Assembly: GCF_016757215.1 (NCBI RefSeq)
Contig: NZ_JAESIY010000005.1
Coordinates: 310,001-374,000 of the forward strand
Source of the DNA: Fulvivirga sediminis
GTDB lineage: Bacteria; Bacteroidota; Bacteroidia; Cytophagales; Cyclobacteriaceae
DNA: 64,000 nucleotides
Direction: 5' to 3'
The notes under the pieces were generated by a model. The model saw nothing but the letters and a program-made list of their open reading frames with translations. It was not told where the DNA came from and did no database searches. Numbering within the stretch: the stretch's first letter is position 1; every line of letters starts with the position of its first letter. Shown in pieces: positions 1-9,043 of this stretch. The position numbers were made by a program, and so were the translations under genes.

Positions 1-1620
1 AACCGTACCCGCTGTACCGGTAAATGCACACATTTCCTTTTTAATAGGCACTTCCGGAGAATAATCATTTAAAAACTGAAGGTTTACATGCCCGGGACAT
101 TCAAAGTATTTTAGAAAAATCTGCTGCTTTACGGAGTCTTTCTTTTCCTGAGACTCAAAATGATTAATTATGCTATTCTGAAGGTCTTCCAAATACTCAT
201 CAACATCATCCTGCTCCCGAATGGCTAACCATGTTTTTATAAAATTGAGATAGGTTTTATACAGAGCATTGGTACTATTTACCTTATCAGATATGAATTG
301 AAGTAAGGCTGGTATGGTGCTTACCTCCTCTCCGGTGTCTTTTAGCACTATGATTTTGGGCAATTCTCTTTGCTCCTCTGTCCACTTTTTAAAATCTTTA
401 TTCCACTCTGAATTTTCTTTTGTATTTAGCCACTGTATTTTATGAAGGTTATAAACTTTCATAAAAAGCTCATCCTCACCATCATCAAAAGTCTCAAAGT
501 AATTAATTAACAAACGGCCATTGTCATCCTTACATTCTAGCGGCAATCCATAAGCCGCCACCAGCTGCTTGCTAAAGGTTACAAATGCATCAAAATCTTC
601 AATTTTAGCAGGTGTATTAGGAGATAAAGCCAGAAAACGGTTCTTCATCACATCAGTCACTTCATCCAAAACTTCATAAGTAAACGGTGCAGAGCCGATG
701 AAGCCGAAAGTGCACCTTTGCGCATCAACATTAGTGAGCTCTACAAACTTGATATCCTCCACGCTACCCTGCTCATATTCCTTTTCTATGGCCGCATACT
801 CCGCTTCAGTTACGGGTTCACCCCAAAACACGAAACCCTCTCGCAGAGCCAAAATCACCTTTTTACCGTTCTTGAGCAGCACCTTTCTGGCAACCTGTAA
901 AAGATTCTGACTTAATAGTGTATAAGGATTATGCCTCACCTTAATAAAGGATACAGACATAGGCACTATAGCCTGAATGCCTCGAAGCTTGCGGCTAATA
1001 CTATCATGTAACCTTTCTATGCTCTCAAGATTTTCATTTTGTATAGAAGCTATGCCATCAGCCAAGTGCGCGAGTTTCCTCTGCACACCCACTATTTCAT
1101 CTCTATTGAGCGTTATGGGGTAATCTTCAGATGCAACCCAGCTACCATCTTCAGCTGCAAGAGCCAGATAGTAGACATTACTTTTATGCTGATCAAAAGA
1201 ATGCAGAAATTCATACACTGCTAATTCCGCCACATGCTCATCTAGCTGAGAAACCCCTACTTCAAGATCTGACCGATCAGAGGTTTGCTGTGCATGTAAC
1301 AGCTTATTGCTATCATGAAAAGAAAAGCCTAAAATGAACACCCTCAGATAAAGATCAGCCTCATTATCTGAGTCATAACCGCGCTCCTGCATATACTTTT
1401 CATAAAGAAAAAGCGCAGGAATAAGACCGGTAAGAATATGTACATGGTAAGGCATATCGTAATAATCTGCCCACTGTTTACCATCTACAATAAACAGCCC
1501 TTTAGCTGAAGTAGTAGTGTGTCGACCGATTAACTTAGCCAGTACGGTATCAAAATATTCGCGCACTACATTTTGAAAAAGCTCGGTTTCAAAATAGTTT
1601 TCTATTAATTGATATTTCAT
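1..1620 (-). CDS. HD-domain protein resembling Cas10d/Csc3 of type I-D CRISPR (3' end off window)
   Basis: An uninterrupted minus-strand frame runs from the ATG at 1620 off the left edge, giving at least 540 residues. The N-terminal part carries an HD-type metal-binding pattern: His59 and His61 in YHVHILTG, then FHDSNKLL with His102-Asp103. Two cysteines near the visible end (Cys508 in ECPGH, Cys530 in MCAFTG) could be half of a zinc ribbon. From memory, an N-terminal HD domain with this spacing and 'GFxxHDxNK' wording is typical of Cas10d (Csc3), the large subunit of type I-D effectors, where the HD domain cuts DNA. That assignment is a family resemblance, not a search result. The gene follows the 345-aa membrane protein by 37 bp, so they are probably co-transcribed. 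No CRISPR array is visible; the rest of any cas locus would lie to the left. Confidence 0.5.
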   Translation of the reverse strand, partial: MKYQLIENYFETELFQNVVREYFDTVLAKLIGRHTTTSAKGLFIVDGKQWADYYDMPYHVHILTGLIPALFLYEKYMQERGYDSDNEADLYLRVFILGFSFHDSNKLLHAQQTSDRSDLEVGVSQLDEHVAELAVYEFLHSFDQHKSNVYYLALAAEDGSWVASEDYPITLNRDEIVGVQRKLAHLADGIASIQNENLESIERLHDSISRKLRGIQAIVPMSVSFIKVRHNPYTLLSQNLLQVARKVLLKNGKKVILALREGFVFWGEPVTEAEYAAIEKEYEQGSVEDIKFVELTNVDAQRCTFGFIGSAPFTYEVLDEVTDVMKNRFLALSPNTPAKIEDFDAFVTFSKQLVAAYGLPLECKDDNGRLLINYFETFDDGEDELFMKVYNLHKIQWLNTKENSEWNKDFKKWTEEQRELPKIIVLKDTGEEVSTIPALLQFISDKVNSTNALYKTYLNFIKTWLAIREQDDVDEYLEDLQNSIINHFESQEKKDSVKQQIFLKYFECPGHVNLQFLNDYSPEVPIKKEMCAFTGTAGTV

Positions 1621-1657
1621 TTTTTAACCTTTAGTAAAGCATCATGTATAGAATAAA

Positions 1658-2695
1658 TTACCTGCTCATAAACTCATCAATCAGGTATCGGCCATAGGCC
1701 TCCGATGATTTCCGCACAGAGTCTTCATAAAACATGCAGTAACAAGCTGCGGCAAATGCATAGATGGATAAGATTGAAAGCAATAGTATATCTGCATGCC
1801 ACCAGGCATACGCTAATGCTGGCAGACTTAGAATTATGGCCAGCCAGGCAGATGGAATGAGATTTCTTAAAAAGCCATATCGGATTAGAGCCGAACGAAT
1901 GACCACTGATTTCACCACATTTTTAAGCTGATAAGATGCCTGATTTAATTTTTGAACTGCCAGGGCCTCATTCTCCTGTTCTTCTAATTTGGTAGGCATT
2001 TCAATATCAAAATACCGGATAAGCTTATCTCTATACTTTATCTTCTGATCTTCAGAATATTTAGAAGTGGCACCATAGAGCATCATATAAGCAGTAGGAA
2101 AGCCTTTTTGCCCTTCGGCAAAAAAGATTTTCTTTTCCCACTTTTTACCTAATGTGGCTAGCCAGGCACTGAGCCCCCAGGCAAGCGCCACACAAATGAA
2201 CAAGCCAATGACATAGAGCGTGGGAGTTTCCTGAGTATCCTTCAGGGCTGAGAAATAAATCCATATCACCAAAGGAATAAGACCTAATAAAGCAGGTAAA
2301 AACCGTGCTCCCAGCATGTATTTATCTAGCCATTCGCTTGATTCTTTAGGATTAAAGTCAGTTAGTAATTTATTACTCAGTTTAACCTCAAATGGATCTG
2401 AAGAAGCATAAAGGTTATGCTTGCTCAGAAAATCTTTCATGTCATCATAACCAGCTGATTTGGCTATGGCATCTATGTTTTCAATTCGGAAAGATTTAGT
2501 AGCTTGAGGATCTAGTTTTTGAGCATTCCTACATTCATAGAAAGTATTTTTTAAATATTTCTCCTTTACATTTTCAATCTTTCCGTCTATTACTAATTTA
2601 TGGAGACCTCCTCCAGTAAATTTATATCCATGCTTAATAGCCAGCTCTTCCAATAACTTAAGACAGACTTGGACAGGATAACTTTGATCAGCCAT
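1658..2695 (-). CDS. Four-helix membrane protein of unknown function, first gene of the left-edge operon
   Basis: 345 aa. The first ~125 residues look soluble. Two hydrophobic helix pairs follow, at about 131-150/160-181 and 280-299/302-323. A ~95-residue cytoplasmic-looking loop separates the pairs; it is rich in charged residues and includes FPTAYMMLYG and a YGFLRN motif (273-278) just before the third helix. I do not recognise a named family with confidence. The two-pair layout with a conserved 'YGF-RN' lead-in is one I associate with uncharacterised bacterial membrane proteins. It ends 37 bp before the HD/Cas10d-like gene and starts 102 bp after the stop of the LytTR gene, so it is the likely first gene of that operon. 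It may be an accessory membrane protein of a defence locus, but this rests on position alone. Confidence 0.7.
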   Translation of the reverse strand: MADQSYPVQVCLKLLEELAIKHGYKFTGGGLHKLVIDGKIENVKEKYLKNTFYECRNAQKLDPQATKSFRIENIDAIAKSAGYDDMKDFLSKHNLYASSDPFEVKLSNKLLTDFNPKESSEWLDKYMLGARFLPALLGLIPLVIWIYFSALKDTQETPTLYVIGLFICVALAWGLSAWLATLGKKWEKKIFFAEGQKGFPTAYMMLYGATSKYSEDQKIKYRDKLIRYFDIEMPTKLEEQENEALAVQKLNQASYQLKNVVKSVVIRSALIRYGFLRNLIPSAWLAIILSLPALAYAWWHADILLLSILSIYAFAAACYCMFYEDSVRKSSEAYGRYLIDEFMSR

Positions 2696-2797
2696 ATTAT
2701 CTTCATTTCATTAATTATGAAGGCAATATGAGTATTCGATAAGGCGGGAAAAATTCTGTTTTGTGAAAGGCAGGAATTACTTTGTGAAAGCGCGTTT

Positions 2798-3538
2798 TTA
2801 AGATACTATGTTAAATATCTCTTTTATCAGAGGTCGATAAGTCTTTCCTATATCTACCTTATGGCCATTTTTTAGCACTAATTGATTTCCCTGAATGTAG
2901 TTTACGCAGTCAGTATTAATGACATAAGATTTATGTACCTTGACAAATTTCTCGGGTGAAGAAGCAGCCTTTATGACATTCTCATAAATGGTCTTCATGT
3001 TTTTGGGTATCGATGAGATTGTACCTTCCACACAATGTATGGTACAATAAGAACCATCAGCTTCCAGATAAATAATATCATTAAGTGATAATTTTTTGAA
3101 CCTCCCCTCCTTCTCATGAATAAAAAGATCATTAGTGTTTTCCATCACTTTTTTAGTAGAAACAGTGCTATTTTCTACTATAGAAAGCGCTTTATCAAGG
3201 CTTTTTATAATAAGAGCATCATCAAAGGGTTTCATCAAAAAGTTGACCACTTCCAGATAAGAAACCCGCCTCATCACTTCAGGATCCGCATAATCGGTAA
3301 GAAAGATAATAGGCACTCTGGCTTTTTGCTGTAGAATATTGGCCGTGCTGATTCCGTCTAAGTCACCGGCTAATTTGATATCCATAAAAACCACATTTGG
3401 AGAGTCATTATCAAAATTCCTAATAGCCTCTTCTCCGGAATCATAAGTGAGTATATCGTAATCGCCAAACTGCTTTATGCTTTTAGATAAGTTAAAAGCT
3501 ATCAATGGATTATCTTCAACTATCATTATTTTCATCAT
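2798..3538 (-). CDS. LytTR-family response regulator
   Basis: About 246 aa. The N-terminal receiver domain starts KIMIVEDNP and has its phospho-acceptor Asp at about residue 53 in VVFMDIKLAG; a conserved Lys lies in LMKPFDD. The C-terminal LytTR DNA-binding domain (about 140-246) contains IIYLEADGSYCTIHC and KVHKSYVIN, both typical of the fold. The frame is also open to a GTG at 3541, but two ATGs at 3538 and 3535 are better starts. The gene is divergent from the TPR histidine kinase at 3655, with about 115 bp between them, so the two probably form a two-component pair with back-to-back promoters. Targets are unknown. Confidence 0.93.
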   Translation of the reverse strand: MMKIMIVEDNPLIAFNLSKSIKQFGDYDILTYDSGEEAIRNFDNDSPNVVFMDIKLAGDLDGISTANILQQKARVPIIFLTDYADPEVMRRVSYLEVVNFLMKPFDDALIIKSLDKALSIVENSTVSTKKVMENTNDLFIHEKEGRFKKLSLNDIIYLEADGSYCTIHCVEGTISSIPKNMKTIYENVIKAASSPEKFVKVHKSYVINTDCVNYIQGNQLVLKNGHKVDIGKTYRPLIKEIFNIVS

Positions 3539-3654
3539 CACCTAGCCAACTATTTTAAAGTATTCTTAATGCAAAAAATCACCTTCTAAGGTGCAAAAGC
3601 TATATATAAAGATATAATTATTAAATTAATATTGCATATCAAGCAACACTTCTC

Positions 3655-5544
3655 ATGTATAGGCAACGCCAATTATGTACATTTAAAAACCAAATAAGAG
3701 GCATTTTAATGGTCTTGCTCCTCTTTATTTTTTGTATTAGTGAGACGCAAGGAAACGATTTAATTCCAACAGAAAAACCTACCCTTGATAACACTTTATC
3801 TAGCGACAGCTTAAAAAAGCTAGGAATTTCTTTATTACTTGAAAAGAAATATACTCTTGCTGATTCCGCTTTTATTTCCTGTATAAATGCCTCTAAGAGA
3901 GAACACAACCTCATAAATGAGGGAAAATGCATTAGTAATCTGGCTAGTTCTCTTCTTAATCAGCAGCGATATGGTGAAGCACTGCCCCTTTATTTACAGG
4001 CTATTGATATTTACCAAAAACATAACCAGGACACACTATATGCTCAGACGTTAATTAATATAGCATTGGCCTATAAAAAAATTGATTTGTATGACTCCGC
4101 CATGGTAAACCTTCACAATGGCATTAAAATATTAGAGCGGCTCAAATCAAAACCTGATCTTATGAATGGCTATAACATTTTAGCCACTACACTTAGAAAT
4201 TCAGGCAGCAATTCGCCTTTGACCTATTTTCAAAAATCACTGACCATAGCTCATGAACTCGATGACAAGCAACATGTAGCCAAAATATATAACAACATTG
4301 GCAATTATTATCACGACGAGGAAGCATCTGATAGTGCCATTTTATATTACCAAAAGAGTTTGGCATTAAAACCTAAAGGCGCCAGACAGGCTACCACATT
4401 GCTCAACCTTGGATTAAGTTATATCGCCTTAGAAAAGTATGACTCTGCAAAACATTATCTACACTTATCATATAATTTGCGAAATAAATCCGGCTCAGGT
4501 GCTTCTATTTTTAAATATTACATTGAACTAATCAGGCTCAATACATTATCGGGTGATAACGATAGCACTGCTTTCTATATCTCTCAAGCAGACTCCATAC
4601 TAAGTAGCATATCTGTACCTCTTAACTTAGTTTATGATTTTAGTGATGTAAAACACAAGGCTTTTGCTGCTCAGGGTCAATCACAGAAAGCATTAGAACT
4701 GGCAGAATTACTTATAGAACTAAAAGATTCATTGATTAACGAACAAAAGCAGCAGCTTGTCAGCAGATATGAAGTTGCTTTTAGTGTCAACGAATGGAAA
4801 AAGGCTTTTGAATTAGAAGCACTGCAACGGAAACAAGATAAAACCACTTATCGATGGATTGCCACCTTCATACTCATTACTTTATTCTGCATGCTACTAT
4901 ATGCCTGGTTTCGTTCCAGAGAAGCAAAAAAAGCCAAAATTCAGTTTAAAGAGCTTAATCACAGAACCAATAATTTACTTTCCATTTTCAGTAGTCTCAT
5001 CATTTTACAAGAAATGAAATTAACCACTACTACTGAGCTAAATGCTTTCAAAAAGATTAAAAGTCAGGTAGATATACTTAATTCGGTATATAGATTGCTC
5101 GGAAACCCTACTCAATCTAACAGTAAATGGATCGCTTTTGATAATTATATATTACATATCTGCGAAAGCCTATGCCTGGCCGTAGGACTAAAAGCGGATG
5201 ACTATACTATAATCAATAATATGCAGCAAGTTAACATTCATGAAAAACAATGTAATCCGCTAGCGCTCATAGTAAATGAGATAATTACTAATGCCATTAA
5301 ATATGGAAAGGACGATCAAGGACACCTTACACTAGAATTTATGCTATCTGAAATCAATAATGAAATAACATTGGAGATAAGAGACCAGGGCTATGGCTTT
5401 AGCAATGACACCGGACGCAAAGGAGAAGGCAGTGAAATCATAAAACTATTAGGAAAGCAACTCCGGGCTGATTACAGTTATGGAGAAAATGGCTCCTCCG
5501 ACTTTAAAATAAAATTCATAAAAAAAGGGCTATCTCAAGAGTAG
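3655..5544 (+). CDS. TPR-containing sensor histidine kinase (HisKA_2 type)
   Basis: 629 aa. A hydrophobic N-terminal segment (MVLLLFIFCISETQG) acts as a signal or anchor. A run of tetratricopeptide repeats (about residues 55-370) forms the periplasmic sensor, one membrane helix lies near 400-418, and the cytoplasmic kinase follows. The kinase H-box is ELNHRTNNLLSIF with His436, the HisKA_2 form. The ATPase part has the N-box VNEIITNAIKYG (Asn541) and the G1 box RDQGYGF. TPR-kinase plus LytTR regulator is a frequent Bacteroidota pairing, and the divergent LytTR gene at 2798 is the obvious partner. The signal is unknown. The last codons lie inside a long inverted repeat (5523-5649). Confidence 0.92.
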   Translation: MYRQRQLCTFKNQIRGILMVLLLFIFCISETQGNDLIPTEKPTLDNTLSSDSLKKLGISLLLEKKYTLADSAFISCINASKREHNLINEGKCISNLASSLLNQQRYGEALPLYLQAIDIYQKHNQDTLYAQTLINIALAYKKIDLYDSAMVNLHNGIKILERLKSKPDLMNGYNILATTLRNSGSNSPLTYFQKSLTIAHELDDKQHVAKIYNNIGNYYHDEEASDSAILYYQKSLALKPKGARQATTLLNLGLSYIALEKYDSAKHYLHLSYNLRNKSGSGASIFKYYIELIRLNTLSGDNDSTAFYISQADSILSSISVPLNLVYDFSDVKHKAFAAQGQSQKALELAELLIELKDSLINEQKQQLVSRYEVAFSVNEWKKAFELEALQRKQDKTTYRWIATFILITLFCMLLYAWFRSREAKKAKIQFKELNHRTNNLLSIFSSLIILQEMKLTTTTELNAFKKIKSQVDILNSVYRLLGNPTQSNSKWIAFDNYILHICESLCLAVGLKADDYTIINNMQQVNIHEKQCNPLALIVNEIITNAIKYGKDDQGHLTLEFMLSEINNEITLEIRDQGYGFSNDTGRKGEGSEIIKLLGKQLRADYSYGENGSSDFKIKFIKKGLSQE

Positions 5545-5649
5545 TAACTTAGTTAGTGATTGTGACTTGAAATGTCTTCCTATCTAAGATAATTAAGATT
5601 TCAAGAGACCTCCATCTGACATACAAGTTGCTTTTTAGATAGCCCTTTT
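5523..5649. terminator. Long-loop inverted repeat between convergent genes; likely bidirectional terminator
   Basis: A 13-nt arm AAAAGGGCTATCT (5523-5535) is matched perfectly by AGATAGCCCTTTT (5637-5649). Inside the ~100-nt loop is a second stem, CTTGAAAT (5566-5573) with ATTTCAAG (5598-5605). The kinase (plus) ends inside it and the small lipoprotein gene (minus) ends just beyond, so a terminator acting in both directions fits. The loop is unusually long, and a small mobile element with terminal inverted repeats is an alternative. Confidence 0.5.
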
Positions 5650-5661
5650 CGCTCTATTATA

Positions 5662-5850
5662 CTAATCCTGTATTATAGGATCTTCTTCATCTTCACCTCC
5701 GCCAGTATCATTAGCCAAGAATTGTGAACTATTGAACTCAGATAGTTGAGTGTCATTTTTTTGAATGGGTTTTACATCTTCACTTTCACAAGCTACTGCA
5801 CATACAAATATTAAAACTATTACTGCTGAATTTTTAACTATGGTTTTCAT
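5662..5850 (-). CDS. Small lipoprotein, unknown function
   Basis: 62 aa from the ATG at 5850. The frame is open to 5964, but only the internal Met gives a sensible secreted protein. It has a basic start (MKTIVKN), a hydrophobic core and a lipobox-like stretch VCAVACESED, so it is probably acylated on the Cys at about residue 20. The mature part is only ~40 residues, acidic and glycine-rich, ending GGGEDEEDPIIQD. No fold is recognisable. It is transcribed toward the kinase gene and is followed by a long gene-free stretch on its upstream side. Confidence 0.5.
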   Translation of the reverse strand: MKTIVKNSAVIVLIFVCAVACESEDVKPIQKNDTQLSEFNSSQFLANDTGGGEDEEDPIIQD

Positions 5851-5964
5851 AATATTCCTCTTTTTTGGCTCTACCAAGCTCTCATGAGCCTGGCAAGCCG
5901 GGTTAAACATGTTTTCACATGTTCCCCATGGCAGGAGGAAAAGGATACAGTCGCAAATCAACAC

Positions 5965-6536
5965 AGCGCCTCCAGGCCGTACTTATTTGCTTCTATATCA
6001 GGCATGACATGTAGACATAATATTTTTCTATAAGCGCACCACCTAATACCTGGATTAAGTGATAAGCTCTTTATTATATCTGTGCTTACATAGACCTTTT
6101 AATTATCCGCGGGTAGGCCTAAATCAGGATGCATCCGTCCGGCGTCATAATACCATCAGGAACTTGATTGCTCTAATTTAAATAGGTTATTTTGGCACAT
6201 AAGGCACAGTGCGGCACGTGCTATAAGTACTTTCAAAAAGAACTTATATCGTTGAATATCAGTAAATTGAGGTGAAATATTTTTTCAACAGCATTTGATA
6301 AAATGCTAGAATTCCAGTTCGGGAGCGTTTAAGCATAGCGATAACGCGTTCGTGTGACAGTGAAAATCTTCTCAGAGATCAATGCCTTTATCAATAAAAA
6401 TATACAGCGCTCATTAATGCCATCAGCCAACTGAACTCTAAGTTTATAAGCACTCGCATTATTTGGCTTCAATGTGAAGGCTTTATCATTATCTAGCATA
6501 CTTTTGCACGCTATTTTTTTGATTGTAAATATTTAA
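5965..6536. other. Gene-free stretch, no recognised feature
   Basis: About 570 bp with no convincing ORF. It is somewhat more GC-rich in places (around 6105-6150) than its surroundings. I see no tRNA, no clear repeat and no recognisable gene relic. It presumably holds the promoters for the nuclease gene at 6537 and the small lipoprotein. Confidence 0.4.
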
Positions 6537-7355
6537 ATGAAACTACTACACTTTTATCTGATATTGCTCTTTCCTTTCCTGCCATTTGTAAGTCTTTCGC
6601 AAGATCATAGGGCTGAGATACACTGCAAGCATTGGCTAGGAGGCTACCCTTATGGAACCCCTGCAACCAATGATTTAATTATTCGAGATATCTATGCCTT
6701 AAGCAATAATGATGATACTAAGTTTGCCGACTGGGTGGCTTATAGATTAGACCCTGAATTAATTTCAGGCAGTAATAAAAGCAGAAAATGGAAAGCAGAT
6801 CCTTGGTTAGATCCTTCGGAAACCCTTGAACCAGAACCACACCATGGTGATTATAAAAATGCCTATGACTCTATCCATACTGATCGTGGCCACCAGGCAC
6901 CTTTAGGCAGCTTAGATGGCTCACCTTTTTGGTATGAAGCTAATTACCTTTCTAATATTACACCTCAAAAATCTGATTTAAACCAAGGAGCCTGGGTGAC
7001 ACTTGAAGAAAAAGTAAGAAGTATGGTGAATAAATACAAGGTGGTTTATGTTATGACTGGTCCTTTGTATGAGAGAGAGATGCCACCACTTCCTTTCGCT
7101 GATGAACCCCATAAAGTGCCTAGTGGATACTGGAAAATAATTCTTGTGGAAATGGAAAATGGACATATTGAACCCCTTGCTTTTATTTTCGACCAGGATA
7201 CTCCAAGGGGTTCCGCTCTGCAAAACCATCTTTATACCATTGATGACGTTGAACTAAGGTCTCACCTTGACTTTTTGTGGGAGCTAAGCGATTACAAGGA
7301 AAAAGCCATAGAAGCTAACAAAAATGAAGACTGGTTTGAGATCAATATTAAATAA
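6537..7355 (+). CDS. Secreted DNA/RNA non-specific endonuclease (NUC1 family)
   Basis: 272 aa. A signal peptide (MKLLHFYLILLFPFLPFVSLS, cleaved near SLSQD) is followed by a DNA/RNA non-specific endonuclease domain. The signature DRGHQAP (Asp116-Arg117-Gly118-His119) holds the catalytic histidine, and the downstream LSNITPQKSDLNQGAW supplies the metal-ligand Asn and the ExxxN-like helix typical of Serratia nuclease and EndoG relatives. Its likely role is extracellular or periplasmic nucleic-acid degradation. It stands alone, with gene-free DNA on both sides. Length is normal for the family. Confidence 0.92.
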   Translation: MKLLHFYLILLFPFLPFVSLSQDHRAEIHCKHWLGGYPYGTPATNDLIIRDIYALSNNDDTKFADWVAYRLDPELISGSNKSRKWKADPWLDPSETLEPEPHHGDYKNAYDSIHTDRGHQAPLGSLDGSPFWYEANYLSNITPQKSDLNQGAWVTLEEKVRSMVNKYKVVYVMTGPLYEREMPPLPFADEPHKVPSGYWKIILVEMENGHIEPLAFIFDQDTPRGSALQNHLYTIDDVELRSHLDFLWELSDYKEKAIEANKNEDWFEINIK

Positions 7356-7571
7356 TTACCAAGAGGTGATTGTGTTAAGGGCTTAGCGTTTTGTGAGATT
7401 TTTAAATCAAATTGAAAAAGCTGGATCAGCTTATTAAAAGAGCTGAGGTAATCACGCCAGAGTTTCATAATCTTAGACCAGGTTGAGAGTTATTACAAAC
7501 CATCAATTTACTCACCGAATAACTCACCTAGCTATTGGTTTTATATGAATAAAACGACATGGACAATAAAC

Positions 7572-7607
7572 AAAAAAGCCTCTTTAAATATCTTAAAGAG
7601 GCTTTTG
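7572..7607 (-). terminator. Rho-independent terminator of ssrA
   Basis: The stem AAGCCTCTTTAA with TTAAAGAGGCTT around a short loop is followed on the minus strand by a T run. It lies just 3' of the tmRNA gene, in the correct orientation. Confidence 0.8.
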
Positions 7608-7629
7608 GTGTCATTTGACTTGTGAATTG

Positions 7630-8037
7630 TGGAGCCGGAGGGATTCGAACCCTCGTCCAGTGAAGGCAACTATCGTGTCTTCTACATGCTTAGTTGTCAT
7701 CAGATTGTCGGGTAAAGCCAGGCCGACAACAGCCAAACATTACCTTAGTTGCGATCAATTTCGCACTGGCATCACAACCCTGCCGGCGCTAGTTCTGCTT
7801 ATTCGACATCCCAAATTCAAAACCTGCAGAACAGAGGTTTTGTGGGATGTGGCCCGGGAACTGCGTCTGGCAGCTCAACCGATTAAGCCTGCATTCTTAA
7901 CGAATTGTTAAGATTAGGCAGCCATGGCGTAATTAGATTCGCCAATTGTGTTGTGGAACTATCTTTCAAGGCTCTCATCCCATGAGCCTGCATGCTTACC
8001 CACGTAATCACACATCCTGTCAAAACCGGTCGACCCC
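7630..8037 (-). ncRNA. ssrA: tmRNA (ssrA), tag GESNYAMAA
   Basis: About 408 nt on the minus strand. The 5' end GGGGTCGACCGG pairs with the 3' end CCGGCTCC to close the tRNA-like acceptor stem, and the T-arm GGTTCGAATCC sits next to the 3' end. CCA is not fully encoded. An in-frame tag-coding segment at 7914-7943 reads GGC GAA TCT AAT TAC GCC ATG GCT GCC TAA, giving GESNYAMAA-stop, which closely follows the usual Bacteroidota tag style (GE-NYA-AA). The RNA with SmpB rescues stalled ribosomes and tags the truncated protein for proteolysis. The short ORFs that can be drawn here on both strands are artefacts. Confidence 0.95.
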
Positions 8038-8168
8038 GGTTTGCCAAAGAACTACAAATATAAACGTAAATAAGTTCTTTAAACAACCTATTCACGATAT
8101 TATACTATATTATTTTATAGCTTAAATCTGTTTGATATTTTCGTAACTTATTATCAATCAAGATCTCA

Positions 8169-8963
8169 ATGAAAGTATTTCTATTTACGCTATCCTTTTT
8201 CCTCATCACCCATCTAGCCTCAGCTCAGATTCTCAAAGTAGATAAGGGAAGTATAGACTCCGACTCCTCTAACTATTTTATGGGCAGCATTAATATTGAC
8301 TTCAACCTGAACAACAAAAGTGCTACCGCCGAAAAAAACATTACCTATACCGGGTTAGAAGGTTCTTCTGACTTAGTATACGTAGGAAATAGACATGCAT
8401 ATATATTAATAAACGATATCAGTTATATAAAATCTACCGGAGGACCACTCATTAGTTCTGGATACACCCATTTCCGAATTAACTTTTTAAGGAAAAGAAA
8501 ACTCTCTTATGAGAGTTTTTCTCAGGTACAATATGATAACGGCCGACAAATGCCTTTTCGTTTTTTACAGGGAGCCGGAATAAAAATAAGATTGAAAAAG
8601 TCTGGTAAAAACAAGATTTTCATGGGCATTGGTGCTATGTATGAAAGAGAAAACTGGAACTCTCTAGAAACGGAAGGAAAAATCATAAGCAAAAACATTT
8701 GGAAAACCTCTAATTACATTACTTCTAAGCTTACTATTAATGAAAATGTAGACTTTAATATAATAGTCTATTATCAGGGAGGATATGATTATGACGATGA
8801 AGTATTCAGGCATAGAGTAAGTGGAGATGCTGTATTAAACATAAAACTAACCGATAAACTGGCTTTTAACACTAGCTTCACCGCTCAGTACGAAGATAAG
8901 CCTATTATCCCCATCAATAACTTTGTTTACTCTTTAACTAATGGCTTTAAGTTCACCTTTTAA
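8169..8963 (+). CDS. DUF481-family outer-membrane beta-barrel protein
   Basis: 264 aa with a clear signal peptide (KVFLFTLSFFLITHLASAQ). The mature protein alternates polar and hydrophobic residues in beta-strand fashion and ends with an aromatic residue (NGFKFTF), as outer-membrane barrels do. The layout (early GSINIDFNLN, later short strands with FRINFLRKRKLSYESFSQVQYD) matches DUF481, a family of salt- or alkali-linked outer-membrane proteins of unknown exact function. It precedes dnaX by 80 bp on the same strand but is probably a separate unit. Confidence 0.75.
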   Translation: MKVFLFTLSFFLITHLASAQILKVDKGSIDSDSSNYFMGSINIDFNLNNKSATAEKNITYTGLEGSSDLVYVGNRHAYILINDISYIKSTGGPLISSGYTHFRINFLRKRKLSYESFSQVQYDNGRQMPFRFLQGAGIKIRLKKSGKNKIFMGIGAMYERENWNSLETEGKIISKNIWKTSNYITSKLTINENVDFNIIVYYQGGYDYDDEVFRHRVSGDAVLNIKLTDKLAFNTSFTAQYEDKPIIPINNFVYSLTNGFKFTF

Positions 8964-9043
8964 ACCAGGGTATGAGAGCGTCTGTTTCACCTGTTTTTTA
9001 TTTTTTTCTTTTCACTTTCAGCGGGACTTCTTAACTTCGAGCG

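Noticed and set aside
7615-8095. Short ORFs of 98 and 70 residues on both strands
   Set aside because: They lie within the tmRNA gene and its edges; the RNA explains the sequence.
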